Positions 1 through 5,991 are shown, counted from the first letter of the stretch. The stretch is DNA of 6,113 nucleotides from Candidatus Gastranaerophilales bacterium (GCA_028691575.1 JAQUYY010000115.1:1-6113), one strand, 5' to 3'. The notes: generated from the letters alone by a model not told the origin. Translations and numbers: made by a program.

Positions 1-1
1 G

Positions 2-604
2 CTTGATTTGGTAAATCGTTCTCAAATTTCGAGAAATTTTGGAAATAAAAGAGATCTTGGTGTTAAAATTGCAAATAATGCTAAGTATTTTGACTATTAT
101 TTAGGCTTATTTAACGGTAACGGTGAAAATGCAACGGAATCAAACAATAAAACCATGGATTGCGGCGGCTGGTTTGATGTAAAACCATTGGCAAACATTG
201 ACGGATATGGCGATTTAAAACTTGGCGGCGGTTATTATAACGGTAGAACCGGCACAGGTGTTAATCATAATAATTTAGGTGCTTTCTTGGATTATGGCAT
301 CGGTAAGTATGGTTTTAGAGCAGAATGGGCAGGAAATGACGGCTACGGTTCTAAAGGTGAATCTGCCAGAGGCTGGTATGTTCATAACACCTATGATTTG
401 ACCGATAATTTTGAATTAGTTGCCAGATATGACCAATTTGATCCCAATACAGACATAAAAGCCAATAAAATCAGCGAGTATACTCTTGGAACAAATTATT
501 ACTTAACTAAAAATTTAAAATTCCAGTTAAACTATACTTTTGTTGCCAGTCAAGCCGGAAAAGACAGTAACAGATTTGCACTGTTGACTCAGCTTGCTTA
601 TTAA
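2..604 (+). CDS. Porin O/P-like outer-membrane beta-barrel protein, C-terminal part (5' end outside window)
   Basis: The frame is open to the left edge, so this is the C-terminal 200 residues of a longer protein; the TTG at 8 is internal, not a start. The translation alternates short aromatic/glycine-rich strands with polar turns, as expected for a transmembrane beta-barrel: YYLGLFNGNG, LKLGGGYYNGR, GKYGFRAEWAGNDG, ARGWYVHNTYDLTDNFELVARYDQFDPN, YTLGTNYYLTKNLKFQLNYTF. The segment GWYV...LTDN.E.VARYDQFDPN followed by TLG.NYYL..N.K.QLNY is the pattern I associate with the C-terminal strands of phosphate-selective porins O and P. The last residue is Tyr, consistent with an aromatic C-terminal beta-signal for BAM-dependent assembly. 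The family forms trimeric anion channels in the outer membrane, but phosphate selectivity cannot be judged because the pore-lining N-terminal part is missing. It ends before a terminator, so it is probably the last gene of its transcript. Confidence 0.8.
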   Translation, partial: LDLVNRSQISRNFGNKRDLGVKIANNAKYFDYYLGLFNGNGENATESNNKTMDCGGWFDVKPLANIDGYGDLKLGGGYYNGRTGTGVNHNNLGAFLDYGIGKYGFRAEWAGNDGYGSKGESARGWYVHNTYDLTDNFELVARYDQFDPNTDIKANKISEYTLGTNYYLTKNLKFQLNYTFVASQAGKDSNRFALLTQLAY

Positions 605-621
605 TAGTTTGATTAAATAAA

Positions 622-670
622 AACAGACCTCTGCTTGAAATATTATTTGATGGCCGGGGTCTGTTGTTCT
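622..670 (+). terminator. Intrinsic terminator-like hairpin after the porin gene
   Basis: AACAGACC (622-629) pairs perfectly with GGTCTGTT (658-665), extended inward by a T-G wobble and a C-G pair (630-631 with 656-657). The loop of about 24 bases is long and the following tract (GTTCT) is only moderately T-rich, so termination may be incomplete. The position, 18 bases after the porin stop and before a new promoter, supports the call. Confidence 0.6.
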
Positions 671-677
671 ATAAAAT

Positions 678-707
678 TTGAATAAATCACTCATACGGGT
701 GTATAAT
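678..707 (+). promoter_or_regulatory. Sigma-70-type promoter for the flippase gene
   Basis: TTGAAT (678-683) and a consensus TATAAT (702-707) are 18 bases apart. Transcription would start near 714, giving a leader of about 30 bases that contains AAAGG (727-731), a Shine-Dalgarno-like site about 12 bases before the ATG at 744. The -10 box is preceded by CGGGTG, and a small ATAC...GTAT inverted repeat (693-704) overlaps it. Confidence 0.6.
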
Positions 708-743
708 AATTTTAAACATTTTTTTTAAAGGTAAGAGTATAGA

Positions 744-2210
744 ATGCAATCTGTTGAAAATATTAATCTTTTGTATGAGGAAAATTTTTCAAAAGAAATT
801 TTGTCGGATATAGCAAAAGATGCCCTAAAATATGTCCCGTCAAAAGTTTTGGGGATGCTGATGAATTTAGCGGTAGTTCCGATATATACAAGCCTATTAC
901 CGCCCGGAGAATATGGACTTTATCACATTGCAATTGCCCTTACCAGTTTTATGGCTATTATTTTTAGTGATTGGGTAGGATTTGCCGGTCTAAGATTTTT
1001 TAAACAAAATAATGCAAATGCTGATATAAAATCTTACTTCAGTACTTTGTTATTTTTAATTACATCAAACCTAGCGTTAATGTATGTTTTATGTGCTGTA
1101 TTTTTTAATAAATTGTCAGAATTTTTTGAAATGCCTTCAAAAATGATTATTGCCGTACTTCTTGTTGTCATTCCAGTTGCAATTCGGGCATTATTGTTTC
1201 AGGTTTTAAGGGCACAAATCAAACCGTTTACTTATACTTTAATTGTTGTTGTCAATCAATTTTCGACAATCGGGTTTGCTTTTTATTTTATAAAATACTT
1301 GAATCTTGGGGCGATGGGAATCATCGCAGGAATGGCAATTTCAATTACTATTATTGACCTGCTTTTGTTTTTTGCCACAAAAATGTATAAACATTGCACT
1401 TATAAACTGGTTGACCGAAAAAATTTGTTATCTTTCTATAAATATGGCTGTCCTATTGCAGTTGCAAGTCTTGGGATGTGGTTTGTTTCTCATAGTAATA
1501 AATTGGTTTTGCAACATTTCCATGGTTCAGAATATAACGGATATGCAGGAGTTGGCTATAATTTAACTTTTTCTGTATTATTCCCATTGTTTGCAATTCT
1601 AACACTTGCAGCAATCCCCAGGATTATCAATGATTTTGAAGATGGAAAAGATGTCAGACCAACAATTTCAAGTATAACTGCTGTTTATTTTATTTTATTT
1701 CTGCCGATAGTTGCGATTATGTGTACTTATTCAAGAGAAATTATTTTATTTTTTTCAAACGAAAAATTTATTAAAGCTCAAGTTTTTATACCATTTCTTG
1801 CTATAAGTGGCTTTTTATACGGATTAACTGAATATACCGTAATTCAGTATCATTTAGCTAAAAAAACATATATTCAAACAGCTATAAAATTATTGCCGAG
1901 TATTTTAGGTTTAGCTATAAGTATTGTACTTTTGCCAATAGTTAAAGAACAGTTTATTTTAATTGTAATCGGAATTTCTACATTGATAACTCAAGTTATT
2001 TATTTGGGGTTTTCTATATTTATTTCTATGAAAAAACTTTCATGGAAAATTCCTTATAAAACCATATTTATGGTGATTTTTGCAACTTTTAGCTCTATAT
2101 TTATTGTTAAATTTTTGAATATAGATAATTTTGTTCTTGAATCATTTATTATTGCCGTTTTTTATTTAGCAGCCCTAAAAATGCAAGGATTAAAATTAAA
2201 AGAAATATAA
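744..2210 (+). CDS. Polysaccharide/oligosaccharide flippase (Wzx-like, MOP superfamily)
   Basis: A 488-residue, strongly hydrophobic protein with about 12-14 predicted membrane helices, the usual length and layout of Wzx/RfbX-type exporters. After a polar N-terminal tail (residues 1-28), the first helix pair reads KVLGMLMNLAVVPIYTSLLPPGEYGLYHIAIALTS. The pattern of a helix, 'LLPPxEYGLY', then a second helix is typical of the start of polysaccharide biosynthesis/export proteins. Further hydrophobic blocks lie at about 100-121, 134-155, 163-184, 187-211, 235-250, 272-291, 309-328, 345-365, 380-399, 403-428 and 438-478. Family members move undecaprenyl-diphosphate-linked oligosaccharides across the inner membrane for O-antigen, capsule or similar glycans; the actual substrate cannot be read from the sequence. 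No glycosyltransferases or polymerase are adjacent here, so the gene appears to be a solitary unit with its own promoter and terminator. The ATG at 744 is preferred because of the upstream promoter and SD-like site. Confidence 0.85.
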   Translation: MQSVENINLLYEENFSKEILSDIAKDALKYVPSKVLGMLMNLAVVPIYTSLLPPGEYGLYHIAIALTSFMAIIFSDWVGFAGLRFFKQNNANADIKSYFSTLLFLITSNLALMYVLCAVFFNKLSEFFEMPSKMIIAVLLVVIPVAIRALLFQVLRAQIKPFTYTLIVVVNQFSTIGFAFYFIKYLNLGAMGIIAGMAISITIIDLLLFFATKMYKHCTYKLVDRKNLLSFYKYGCPIAVASLGMWFVSHSNKLVLQHFHGSEYNGYAGVGYNLTFSVLFPLFAILTLAAIPRIINDFEDGKDVRPTISSITAVYFILFLPIVAIMCTYSREIILFFSNEKFIKAQVFIPFLAISGFLYGLTEYTVIQYHLAKKTYIQTAIKLLPSILGLAISIVLLPIVKEQFILIVIGISTLITQVIYLGFSIFISMKKLSWKIPYKTIFMVIFATFSSIFIVKFLNIDNFVLESFIIAVFYLAALKMQGLKLKEI

Positions 2211-2213
2211 ACA

Positions 2214-2244
2214 AAAAAGAATCTTTGTATTAAAGATTCTTTTT
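2214..2244. terminator. Bidirectional intrinsic terminator between convergent genes
   Basis: A perfect 13-bp stem (2214-2226 with 2232-2244) closes a 5-base loop (GTATT). The core is GAATCTTT/AAAGATTC, flanked by A on the left and T on the right, so each strand reads hairpin plus U-tract. It begins 3 bases after the flippase stop and lies 17 bases beyond the stop of the minus-strand gene, so it can serve both transcripts. Confidence 0.88.
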
Positions 2245-2261
2245 ATTCAAAAATATATTTA

Positions 2262-2993
2262 TTAAACTCTTTCATCCAGCAACTCGTCGACCATGCCGAC
2301 TGCAACGTCTCTTTGAGCTTCTTTTAGTTCAACATAATTCTGTTCAGCTTTTTTATGAGCATCGTTTACGTCAAAAATATTTTTGACAATTAAACCAACC
2401 AAACCTAAATTAACTGCTGTTCCAATCCATTTATTATTTTTTAAAATACTTCCTACTGGCTTATATACTTTTTCATTAAAGACTTTAGTTCCAGGGATTT
2501 TATTTATTGTTTTTATAAGTTTTTTTGTTCTTTCCGGGGTTAATATTTTTGGAAGAACTTTTGCTTGAACGGCTTGTTTTCCCATCATTGCTGCTAATCC
2601 GGCAGTAAGCATTACTCCAACTGAAGCAACAAAATTTACAATGGGGTGATTTTCTCTTGCTTCTCTGAATTTAGGAGATTTTTCATCAAGTTTTCGAAGA
2701 GCTCCACCTATTAATTTTTGAGTAATTATAAAAGCTATCCAATCTGTTAAACGATCGGCACCTCGCATTGTTTTTGTGGCAAAAGAGCCATTACTTTTAG
2801 CTGCAGTCGCAAAACTATCAGCAACAGGAATAGCATGATACACTATATCATTCACTTTTCTCGTAGGATTATTAGCAAGTTCAGTATATGCACTAAGCTT
2901 TGCAGCTTTTTTTAGCTCGTCATCAGGAGTTGTCACAAAAGCATATGCTTCAGGTAATTTTGTATTATACATAGCTGATGGTTGTATTGACAT
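2262..2993 (-). CDS. Hypothetical protein with two hydrophobic segments
   Basis: I do not recognise a family for this 243-residue protein. Visible layout: a polar N-terminal region (1-80) with no signal peptide; an amphipathic hydrophobic stretch at about 84-98 (DWIAFIITQKLIGGA); a probable membrane helix at about 118-138 (IVNFVASVGVMLTAGLAAMMG); a lysine-rich middle (145-185, pI clearly basic); a second probable helix at about 189-207 (WIGTAVNLGLVGLIVKNIF); and a charged C-terminal helix with a likely short coiled coil (210-240: AHKKAEQNYVELKEAQRDV). It is monocistronic, with its own consensus promoter and a shared terminator. The ATG at 2993 is preceded by an AAGG/TAGGGA purine stretch 5-14 bases upstream. 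The low-complexity, Lys/Ala-rich style looks like a lineage-restricted inner-membrane-associated protein. That it is a real gene is supported by length, promoter and terminator; function is unknown. Confidence 0.75.
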   Translation of the reverse strand: MSIQPSAMYNTKLPEAYAFVTTPDDELKKAAKLSAYTELANNPTRKVNDIVYHAIPVADSFATAAKSNGSFATKTMRGADRLTDWIAFIITQKLIGGALRKLDEKSPKFREARENHPIVNFVASVGVMLTAGLAAMMGKQAVQAKVLPKILTPERTKKLIKTINKIPGTKVFNEKVYKPVGSILKNNKWIGTAVNLGLVGLIVKNIFDVNDAHKKAEQNYVELKEAQRDVAVGMVDELLDERV

Positions 2994-3033
2994 AATTTCC
3001 CTACCTTAAACTTACCTTTAGTAATATAAAAAC

Positions 3034-3061
3034 ATTATACCCGATAAATTGAACATGTTAA
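3034..3061 (-). promoter_or_regulatory. Sigma-70-type promoter for the 243-residue hypothetical gene
   Basis: On the minus strand TTAACA (3061-3056) and a consensus TATAAT (3039-3034) are separated by 16 bases. Transcription would begin near 3027, leaving a leader of about 33 bases. As at the flippase promoter, the -10 box is directly preceded by CGGG. Confidence 0.65.
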
Positions 3062-3081
3062 ATACATTAAATTAACAATTA

Positions 3082-3113
3082 TTTACAATAATGATACTTT
3101 CATGGTGTAGAAT
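3082..3113 (+). promoter_or_regulatory. Possible mtaB promoter
   Basis: TAGAAT (3108-3113) is a good -10 match. The best upstream -35 candidate, TTTACA (3082-3087), is 20 bases away, longer than usual. If TAGAAT is the true -10, transcription would start at about 3120, essentially at the ATG (3122). A start further upstream, using GATACT (3093-3098) with TTAACA (3072-3077), is an alternative but has a 15-base spacer. Confidence 0.35.
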
Positions 3114-3121
3114 AAACTATT

Positions 3122-4438
3122 ATGAGAAAAATTGCAATCACTACATTGGGCTGTAAAGCCAATCAACTAGAATCTTCTGCTATATTAGAAGATTTTGTTG
3201 ACAATGGCTGGAAAAGTGTTGATTTCAAAGAGAAAGCAGATATTTATATTCTTAATACCTGTACGGTAACTTCAAAAAGTGATTCGGAATCAAGATACCT
3301 TATAAGAAAAGCAAAAAACACCAATTCTGAGGCTACAATAATTGTTACCGGATGTTATGCTCAGATTTCGCAAGATGAAATAGTTAATTTAGAACAACCT
3401 GATTATCTTATCGGTAATGCTTCAAAATTGAAAATTTTTGATATTTTAAAAAGCTATGATTTTAAAAAACCATATCAAACTATTGTCATAAACTCTGATA
3501 TTATGCAGGAAACAGAGTTTTTTAATAAGCAGATTTCAACATCTTCAGGAAAAACCAGAGCAAATTTGAAAATTCAAGACGGGTGCAATAATCGTTGTTC
3601 TTACTGTATTATTCCTTATGCAAGAGGCAAAAGCCGTAGCAATTCTTTAAAAAACTTGCTAAATCAAGTTGAAATACTTACTGAAACAGGATATAAGGAA
3701 ATTGTATTAACAGGAATCCATTTAGGACAGTGGGGACTGGATTTTAAACCTCAAAAAAGTTTGTATGATTTTCTGATAACACTGGAAAAAACAGAGTCGC
3801 TTGAAAGATACCGTTTAAGTTCTCTTAATCCTCTTGAATTCAGTAATGAACTTATAAATTTACTTATAAATTCTAAAAAGTTTTGCAGACATTTGCATAT
3901 ATCGCTGCAAAGTATGGATAATACAATTTTAAAGGCAATGAACAGGTTTTATTCGACAGAGCAGGCTTGTGATTTGATAAATCTTTTTGTTCAAAAAATT
4001 CCCGAAATTTCAATCGGCGGAGATATTATAGTAGGTTTTCCGGGAGAAACGGATGAACTTTTTGAAAATACTTATAATAATATAAAAAAACTGCCGATAA
4101 GTTATATGCACATTTTTCCGTATTCAATAAGAGAGGGGACTTCCGCTGCTGTTATGAAAAATCAGATCCCCGATAATATCAAAAAATATAGAACTAAAAT
4201 ATTAAAAGAATTGATTTTTGAAAAAAATCAGAAATTTAAAAAATCCTTTATCGAAAAAACTTTAAATGTCCTCATTGAGCTGAAAAGAGATAAAAAAACA
4301 GGCTTGCTAAAAGGAATTTCTGATAATTATTTAACTGTTTTGACAGATAATGATGATTCATACAAAAATAAAATTACTCAAATTAAAATATTAGGAATAA
4401 ACGGTCAAAATTTGATTGGGGAAATTTGTTCTAAATAA
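3122..4438 (+). CDS. mtaB: tRNA (N6-L-threonylcarbamoyladenosine(37)-C2)-methylthiotransferase MtaB
   Basis: MtaB converts t6A37 to ms2t6A37 in ANN-decoding tRNAs, using two [4Fe-4S] clusters and S-adenosylmethionine in the cytoplasm. The 438 residues match the family length and three-domain order. The N-terminal UPF0004 domain carries cluster ligands Cys11 (LGCKANQLES), Cys47 (NTCTVT) and Cys78 (TGCYAQ). The radical-SAM domain has the CxxxCxxC motif at Cys155, Cys159 and Cys162 (DGCNNRCSYCIIPYARGKSRS), RLSSLNPLE (231-239), HLHISLQS (257-264) and GGDIIVGFPGET (299-310). The C-terminal TRAM domain spans about 375-436. GCKxNQxES and RxSSxxPxE favour MtaB over MiaB or RimO. One oddity is SLQSMDN where relatives usually have SLQSGSD/N. 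The ATG at 3122 gives the canonical N-terminus but has no clear Shine-Dalgarno upstream. It is divergent from the 243-residue gene, and the 93 bases after it hold the rhodanese promoter and no obvious terminator, so some read-through is possible. Confidence 0.93.
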   Translation: MRKIAITTLGCKANQLESSAILEDFVDNGWKSVDFKEKADIYILNTCTVTSKSDSESRYLIRKAKNTNSEATIIVTGCYAQISQDEIVNLEQPDYLIGNASKLKIFDILKSYDFKKPYQTIVINSDIMQETEFFNKQISTSSGKTRANLKIQDGCNNRCSYCIIPYARGKSRSNSLKNLLNQVEILTETGYKEIVLTGIHLGQWGLDFKPQKSLYDFLITLEKTESLERYRLSSLNPLEFSNELINLLINSKKFCRHLHISLQSMDNTILKAMNRFYSTEQACDLINLFVQKIPEISIGGDIIVGFPGETDELFENTYNNIKKLPISYMHIFPYSIREGTSAAVMKNQIPDNIKKYRTKILKELIFEKNQKFKKSFIEKTLNVLIELKRDKKTGLLKGISDNYLTVLTDNDDSYKNKITQIKILGINGQNLIGEICSK

Positions 4439-4484
4439 ATGGGCATTTTTAAAATATTAATAATTTTGGTAGTGCAATTTTATT

Positions 4485-4523
4485 TTGTTTAACTAAAAAT
4501 GTATACCTATAATTAAACGGAGG
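4485..4523 (+). promoter_or_regulatory. Promoter and strong Shine-Dalgarno for the rhodanese gene
   Basis: TTGTTT (4485-4490) and consensus TATAAT (4508-4513) are 17 bases apart. The predicted transcription start (about 4519-4521) falls on the GGAGG Shine-Dalgarno (4519-4523), which is 8 bases before the ATG at 4532. If this promoter is the one used, the leader would be only about a dozen bases long. Confidence 0.55.
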
Positions 4524-4531
4524 AAATATAA

Positions 4532-4927
4532 ATGTTTAAATATGAACATCTTACAAAAAATACTGAAAGAGCAAAAAAATATTTTGAGGACAAATTGGCA
4601 TTTACCGTTGGCCCTGTAGAATTAAAAACCATTATGAACGATGAAAATATCAAAATAATTGATGTGAGAAAATCAGAACATTACAACAAGGCTCATATTC
4701 CGGGAGCTCATTCGATTCCCGGGGAAGATTTAGAATCAAAATTATCCGGTTTGTCATCAGAGCATTTGCATATTTTATATTGTTATACCGAGCAGTGTCA
4801 TTTGGCAGCAAAATGTGCATTAAAACTGGCAAAAAATGGATTCCCCGCAATTGAGCTGGAAGGTGGTTTTGATGCTTGGGAAAATATTTATGATTTTGAG
4901 GTAGAAAAACACAAAAAATCTGCATAA
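4532..4927 (+). CDS. Single-domain rhodanese-like sulfurtransferase
   Basis: A 131-residue cytoplasmic protein with one rhodanese domain (about 28-118) after a charged N-terminal extension. Visible landmarks are IIDVRKSEHYNKAHIPGAHSIP (42-63, the CH2A-type 'DVR...HIPGA' motif), the active-site loop LYCYTEQCHLAAK (82-94) and the C-terminal GGFDAW (111-116, CH2B-type). Cys84 is in the position of the persulfide-carrying catalytic cysteine. The loop is C-x4-C-H rather than the common CxxGxR, as in the rhodanese subgroup with YCxxxxC[HN]xA, so Cys89 may form a disulfide or polysulfide with Cys84. Such proteins transfer sulfane sulfur to thiol acceptors; the physiological partner is unknown. Its neighbour mtaB also performs a sulfur-insertion reaction, which is suggestive but not evidence of cooperation. 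The gene has its own promoter and GGAGG ribosome-binding site and ends before a hairpin. Confidence 0.88.
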   Translation: MFKYEHLTKNTERAKKYFEDKLAFTVGPVELKTIMNDENIKIIDVRKSEHYNKAHIPGAHSIPGEDLESKLSGLSSEHLHILYCYTEQCHLAAKCALKLAKNGFPAIELEGGFDAWENIYDFEVEKHKKSA

Positions 4928-4934
4928 ATTAAAT

Positions 4935-4961
4935 TATCAAAAACTAACTCATTATAGTATA
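4935..4961 (+). repeat. Left copy of a 27-base inverted repeat flanking the yqjDE-like operon
   Basis: This stretch, beginning 8 bases after the rhodanese stop, matches the reverse complement of 6028-6054 at 24 of 27 positions, with 21 of 22 in the core 4940-4961 (AAAACTAACTCATT, one variable base, TAGTATA). Its role is unknown: a terminal inverted repeat of a mobile cassette, a dispersed intergenic repeat, or a protein-binding site. Confidence 0.6.
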
Positions 4962-4979
4962 GATTTTACTTTTTAGGGT

Positions 4980-5002
4980 GCGGAAAAATATAATTTTTCC
5001 GC
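4980..5002. terminator. Hairpin terminator between rhodanese and the minus-strand operon
   Basis: A perfect 10-bp stem GCGGAAAAAT/ATTTTTCCGC (4980-4989 with 4993-5002) closes a 3-base loop. On the plus strand it is followed by TTTAATAACTTTTATTTTT, a broken U-rich tail, so it is best read as the rhodanese terminator. It also sits directly after the stop of the minus-strand gene at 5004, but in that direction the tail (ACCCTAAAAAG) is poor in U, so bidirectional use is less sure. Confidence 0.65.
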
Positions 5003-5003
5003 T

Positions 5004-5285
5004 TTAATAACTTTTATTTTTAAATTTATCAAAAATATAATCAACCCCTTTTTTAACCAAATATGCGCTGATTAATCCTGATGCAGTTTTAGAAATGGTG
5101 GTTTTTACAGGTTTATATAAAAGTCCTATTAGCAATCCGCTTAATAAAATTGCACCAATCGCATTTTGAGGATTCTTTTTTATGTCCATTTCATTTTGAA
5201 TTTGTTTTTTAAATTCTTCAATATTATCAAGAATTTCCTTTTGTGAAATTTTTATATTTTCTTTTATTTCTTTTGTTTTAGGCAT
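5004..5285 (-). CDS. Small one-helix membrane protein, third gene of yqjDE-like operon
   Basis: A 93-residue protein with a charged, probably coiled-coil N-terminal half (3-38, rich in Lys, Glu and Ile), one glycine-containing membrane helix at about 41-58 (NAIGAILLSGLLIGLLYKPV) and a second amphipathic helix (61-88). No family recognised with certainty. Position, size and layout (helical N-terminus, one membrane segment, basic C-terminus) recall YqjK, the third product of the E. coli yqjDEK cluster (about 99 residues), but I see no convincing sequence identity. The ATG lies inside the previous gene with a 22-base overlap (5264-5285), and GAGGA about 9-10 bases upstream provides an internal ribosome-binding site, so it is very likely translated with that gene. 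The TAA stop abuts the hairpin at 4980-5002. Confidence 0.72.
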   Translation of the reverse strand: MPKTKEIKENIKISQKEILDNIEEFKKQIQNEMDIKKNPQNAIGAILLSGLLIGLLYKPVKTTISKTASGLISAYLVKKGVDYIFDKFKNKSY

Positions 5286-5650
5286 TTTACAAATTCCTCA
5301 AATAATTCTTTGGGTTCTGTTATTCCTGTTTTTATTTTTGAAATAAGCGTTTTGGCAATTATTACAAGTATTGCCAGTAAAGTTATATATAAAATAACTG
5401 CGCTGATAAAAAGTGCTAGAGGTGGTATTATTTGCAAAAGGAAAATTGAAAATAAAAACAGAAGTACTATTAAACCTGTATACATCGTCAATAAAAATAC
5501 CAAAATTACTGCAAAAAGACTTATTCCTGCTTTCATTTCGTTTTGTGTTTCTTTTTTTACCAAATCCACATAATCTGAAAACAATTTTTTCAAACTGCCA
5601 ATAATATTTTTCGCCATAGATGTCAGGTTGTTATCTTGATTTTCTTCCAT
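5264..5650 (-). CDS. Holin-like phage_holin_3_6/YqjE-type membrane protein
   Basis: A 128-residue inner-membrane protein. Residues 10-40 form a charged helix (SLKKLFSDYVDLVKKETQNEMKAG), followed by two long hydrophobic helices (about 42-73 and 77-100) joined by an IIPP turn, then a basic, helical C-terminus. The N-terminal 'L..YV.L...E...K.G' helix running into a two-helix hairpin is the pattern of the putative superfamily III holin-X/YqjE family (formerly DUF1469). Despite the family name, most chromosomal members are not linked to phage lysis; their function is poorly known. E. coli YqjE is about 134 residues and follows yqjD. Here the gene likewise follows a YqjD-like gene after only 3 bases (stop TAA, then CATATG), with no strong SD of its own, suggesting translational coupling. 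Confidence 0.75.
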   Translation of the reverse strand: MEENQDNNLTSMAKNIIGSLKKLFSDYVDLVKKETQNEMKAGISLFAVILVFLLTMYTGLIVLLFLFSIFLLQIIPPLALFISAVILYITLLAILVIIAKTLISKIKTGITEPKELFEEFVKCLKQKK

Positions 5651-5653
5651 ATG

Positions 5654-5941
5654 TTATCTCGACAAAAGTTTTCCAAGTAAAAACCCGATGATTGCAACAC
5701 CTGCAAGAATGTGTTTAGGATATTTTTTGATTAATTCACCGGATTCACTTTTCAGCTTTTCAGAATTTGTTTCTCTAAAAAATTTTGCTGTATCTTTCAT
5801 TTTATCAGCAGTTTTATCAATTCTTTCTGCAGTACAAACCATTGCTTGATCAAGCTTTTCCATAAGATTTTCTTGCATTTCTAAAAGTTGTTTACTCTTT
5901 GATTCTTTTTTATTATTGCCGTTGCCGTTTTCTTCGACCAT
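5654..5941 (-). CDS. DUF883/YqjD-like tail-anchored protein
   Basis: A 95-residue protein with a disordered Asn/Gly/Lys-rich start (1-17), a long charged helix (18-70, likely coiled coil) and one C-terminal membrane helix (about 75-93) ending in LLGKLLSR. The arrangement 'long helix, KKYPKHILAGVAIIGFLLGKLLSR' parallels the ENPW...GxxxGxxLxxLLxRR tail of the E. coli YqjD/ElaB/YgaM group (about 100 residues), tail-anchored inner-membrane proteins of which YqjD has been reported to bind ribosomes in stationary phase. The similarity is architectural, with a weak tail match, so ribosome binding is not implied here. First gene of the minus-strand trio; GAGGA, 7 bases before the ATG, is a good ribosome-binding site. 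Confidence 0.72.
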   Translation of the reverse strand: MVEENGNGNNKKESKSKQLLEMQENLMEKLDQAMVCTAERIDKTADKMKDTAKFFRETNSEKLKSESGELIKKYPKHILAGVAIIGFLLGKLLSR

Positions 5942-5967
5942 ATTTCAGTCCTCATTATTTACTAATA

Positions 5968-5990
5968 ATTATAATTTACATTGATTATCA
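5968..5990 (-). promoter_or_regulatory. Possible promoter of the three-gene minus-strand operon
   Basis: On the minus strand a consensus TATAAT occupies 5973-5968, giving a start near 5961 and a leader of about 20 bases with the GAGGA site. No good -35 hexamer is visible at 16-18 bases; only T-rich sequence (TTTATT-like) lies there, so an activator could be needed. The region is very AT-rich and the match could be fortuitous. Confidence 0.4.
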
Positions 5991-5991
5991 A
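5981..5991. promoter_or_regulatory. Small palindrome in the operon promoter region
   Basis: TTGATTATCAA is a perfect 5+1+5 palindrome lying just upstream of the proposed -10 box of the minus-strand operon, where a regulator could bind. It is short and AT-rich, so chance is a real alternative. Confidence 0.25.

Noticed and set aside
1306..1566. Plus-strand open frame of 86 codons
   Set aside because: It lies wholly inside the flippase gene in another frame and has no family resemblance or convincing ribosome-binding site.
2383..2568. Plus-strand open frame of 61 codons
   Set aside because: It is antisense to the 243-residue gene, without promoter or SD; an AT-rich shadow frame.
4445..4470. 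Terminator after mtaB
   Set aside because: The region can pair only A with T (AAAAT...ATTTT) with no G-C pairs, too weak to call.
4650..4925. Minus-strand open frame of 91 codons
   Set aside because: It is antisense to the clearly conserved rhodanese domain and its translation resembles no protein family.
4936..4968. Left repeat copy as a promoter (TATAGT/AGTATA -10-like bases)
   Set aside because: The only sequence downstream on the plus strand is the hairpin at 4980-5002, so a transcript would be about 35 bases; no -35 is evident.
5310..5604. Two plus-strand open frames (5310-5573 and 5413-5604)
   Set aside because: Both are antisense to the holin-like gene, which has coherent two-helix topology and operon context; these are shadows.
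5264..5650. Prophage or lysis module suggested by the holin-like protein
   Set aside because: No endolysin, spanin, tail or other phage genes are nearby; chromosomal YqjE-type proteins commonly occur without phage context.
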